A stretch of DNA of 7,359 nucleotides, taken from Pseudomonadota bacterium (GTDB lineage Bacteria; Pseudomonadota; Alphaproteobacteria; SMXQ01). The number at the start of each line of letters is the position of its first letter. The stretch's first letter is position 1. Below the pieces are notes generated by a model. That model made no database searches. It worked only from the letters and a program-made list of their open reading frames with translations, and was not told where the DNA came from. This document shows positions 6,584 to 7,359 of the stretch, in pieces. The translations under genes and the position numbers were made by a program. The stretch covers positions 1 to 7,359 of the forward strand of contig JADFPK010000085.1 in NCBI GenBank assembly GCA_022562375.1, in the 5' to 3' direction.

Positions 6584-6928
6584 ATGGCCCAGGCACTCGC
6601 GAACACTCCGTTGCCCGACGAGGCGGCGGCACCGACCGCCAAGCCCAGCGTTTCCGTCCGGCCCCCCGCCCTGGTGCGGGACGCCGCGGCGCCCCGGCGG
6701 GCGTTGCCGGACAGGCGAAACTGGATGGTTCAATACGTCTTCCAGGACGACGCGGGCAAGACCATGCTCAGCCTCATCACCGTCACGGCACCAAGCTACG
6801 AGGCCGCCAAGGCCTACGCGGTCGAACATGCGCCGGGCAAGGAGTTCATCCTCTCGCTCCACCCGGAATCGGGAGAACAGTTTCTCGGCCAGGTGAGGCA
6901 CAAGGCCTTGGCGCTTAGCGGCAAGTAG
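6584..6928 (+). CDS. Uncharacterised 114-residue protein
   Basis: I do not recognise this family. Residues 1-45 are rich in Ala, Pro and Arg and look disordered. Residues 46-104 look like a compact folded domain: an aromatic strand NWMVQYVFQDD (46-56), a second strand MLSLITVTAP (61-70), a helix SYEAAKAYAVEHA (71-83), and a strand EFILSLHPE (87-95) leading to EQFLGQV. There is no signal peptide or membrane segment, so it is probably cytoplasmic. Codon third positions are strongly G/C, as in the neighbours, whereas overlapping frames give low-complexity Arg/Pro-rich products, supporting this frame. The ATG at 6584 has only a weak purine stretch (GAGAAAG) upstream; a start further inside, such as Met48, would keep the folded part. 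Upstream lies the repeat/TATAAT/CtrA-like cluster. The DUF454 gene follows 86 bases downstream in the same direction. Coding status is likely; function is unknown. Confidence 0.75.
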   Translation: MAQALANTPLPDEAAAPTAKPSVSVRPPALVRDAAAPRRALPDRRNWMVQYVFQDDAGKTMLSLITVTAPSYEAAKAYAVEHAPGKEFILSLHPESGEQFLGQVRHKALALSGK

Positions 6929-7014
6929 AGAAGCCACCGCGACCCCTGGGCGTCCAATCGCGCGCCCGCCCTTAGGCATTGATCCCATGTTCAATCCTCC
7001 GCTCGGTTGGCGGC

Positions 7015-7359
7015 ATGGACGGAACACGTCGGATTGACCGCCCCGTCGGCGGCGAGACCGGCGCCGGGGCGGCTGGCGAGGCGGAACCGCGGGTCTGCGC
7101 GCCCGTGCGCTATGGCCTGATGGCGTTGGGCTGGGTGAATATCGGGCTCGGCGTGCTGGGGATGTTCCTGCCGGTGATGCCGGCCACGGTGTTCCTGCTG
7201 ATCGCCTTGTGGGCGTTTTCCCGAAGCTCCCGGCGTTTCCACCGCTGGCTCTATACCCACCCGACCCAGGGGCGCACCCTCCGGGATTGGCATAGCCACC
7301 GGGTGATTCCCCTGCGCGTCAAGATCCTGGCCGTCTCGATGATGACCGTCAGCCTGTCT
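7015..7359 (+). CDS. DUF454 (YbaN-like) inner-membrane protein, 3' end cut off by window edge
   Basis: The first 115 codons are visible and remain open to the window edge. After a polar N-terminal stretch (residues 1-30) comes a hydrophobic segment of about 33-68, with WVNIGLGVLGMFLPVMPATV and then FLLIALWAFSRSSRRFHRWL. The pattern GxxGxFLPxxPxTxFLLxAxxxFxRSSxRFxxWL is the hallmark of the DUF454/YbaN family of small inner-membrane proteins, whose function is not established. HPTQGRTLRDWHSHRVIPLRVKI (about 83-105; key residues HP, W94 and IPLR) continues the family pattern, and a second hydrophobic segment begins as the window ends. The usual family length of about 120-150 residues implies only a short missing tail. 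The ATG at 7015 is chosen; a TTG at 6979 is the only alternative start I see after the in-frame TAG at 6973. The ribosome site is weak. Confidence 0.92.
   Translation, partial: MDGTRRIDRPVGGETGAGAAGEAEPRVCAPVRYGLMALGWVNIGLGVLGMFLPVMPATVFLLIALWAFSRSSRRFHRWLYTHPTQGRTLRDWHSHRVIPLRVKILAVSMMTVSLS

Noticed and set aside
6948..6967. GGGCG/CGCCC stem after the 114-residue gene as a terminator
   Set aside because: It has only a five-base stem with a ten-base loop and no T-run.
6470..7027. 185-codon minus-strand frame covering the 6584 gene
   Set aside because: The product is low-complexity and the opposite strand gives a globular protein with better codon third positions.

Overview
The window looks like ordinary chromosomal housekeeping DNA from a GC-rich alphaproteobacterium, possibly of the Rhodospirillales type. 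This rests on the high GC content, the alphaproteobacterial look of the proteins, and the grouping of recG, sdhE and mfd, which I recall as common in that class. The taxonomic call is inference. I see no rRNA, tRNA, CRISPR array, insertion sequence, integrase or phage gene.

Layout: bases 1-2461 carry about the first 820 codons of mfd (transcription-repair coupling factor) on the minus strand; the gene runs off the left edge. Just upstream, overlapping it by 3 bases, is sdhE (2730-2458, minus), the SdhA flavinylation factor, so sdhE-mfd is probably one operon. A 96-base divergent spacer (2731-2826) holds a fair sigma-70-like promoter for sdhE, a 9-base direct repeat with 21-base period, and a 12-base perfect palindrome in front of recG. 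recG (2827-4908, plus) is complete. Its stop codon abuts that of a convergent minus-strand DUF502 membrane protein gene (5691-4909) with no spacer.

A 185-base gap with an AT-rich promoter-like part separates DUF502 from hspQ (6197-5877, minus), a small protein of the hemimethylated-DNA-binding/YccV fold linked to heat shock and Lon proteolysis. The 386-base region 6198-6583 lies between the divergent hspQ and an uncharacterised 114-residue protein gene (6584-6928, plus). It is the least explained part of the window: three tandem 13-base repeats sit directly beside a perfect TATAAT, followed by a near-consensus CtrA-type box and a 7-base inverted repeat. The right edge cuts a DUF454 (YbaN-like) inner-membrane protein gene that starts at 7015.

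Functionally, Mfd and RecG are related SF2 translocases: Mfd clears stalled RNA polymerase and recruits excision repair, and RecG remodels stalled forks and branched DNA. SdhE serves respiration (complex II). HspQ serves protein quality control. DUF502 and DUF454 are membrane proteins without a firm role. I found no convincing new biological system. The items most worth checking are the repeat/promoter cluster at 6331-6499, the uncharacterised small protein, and the shared control region between sdhE and recG.
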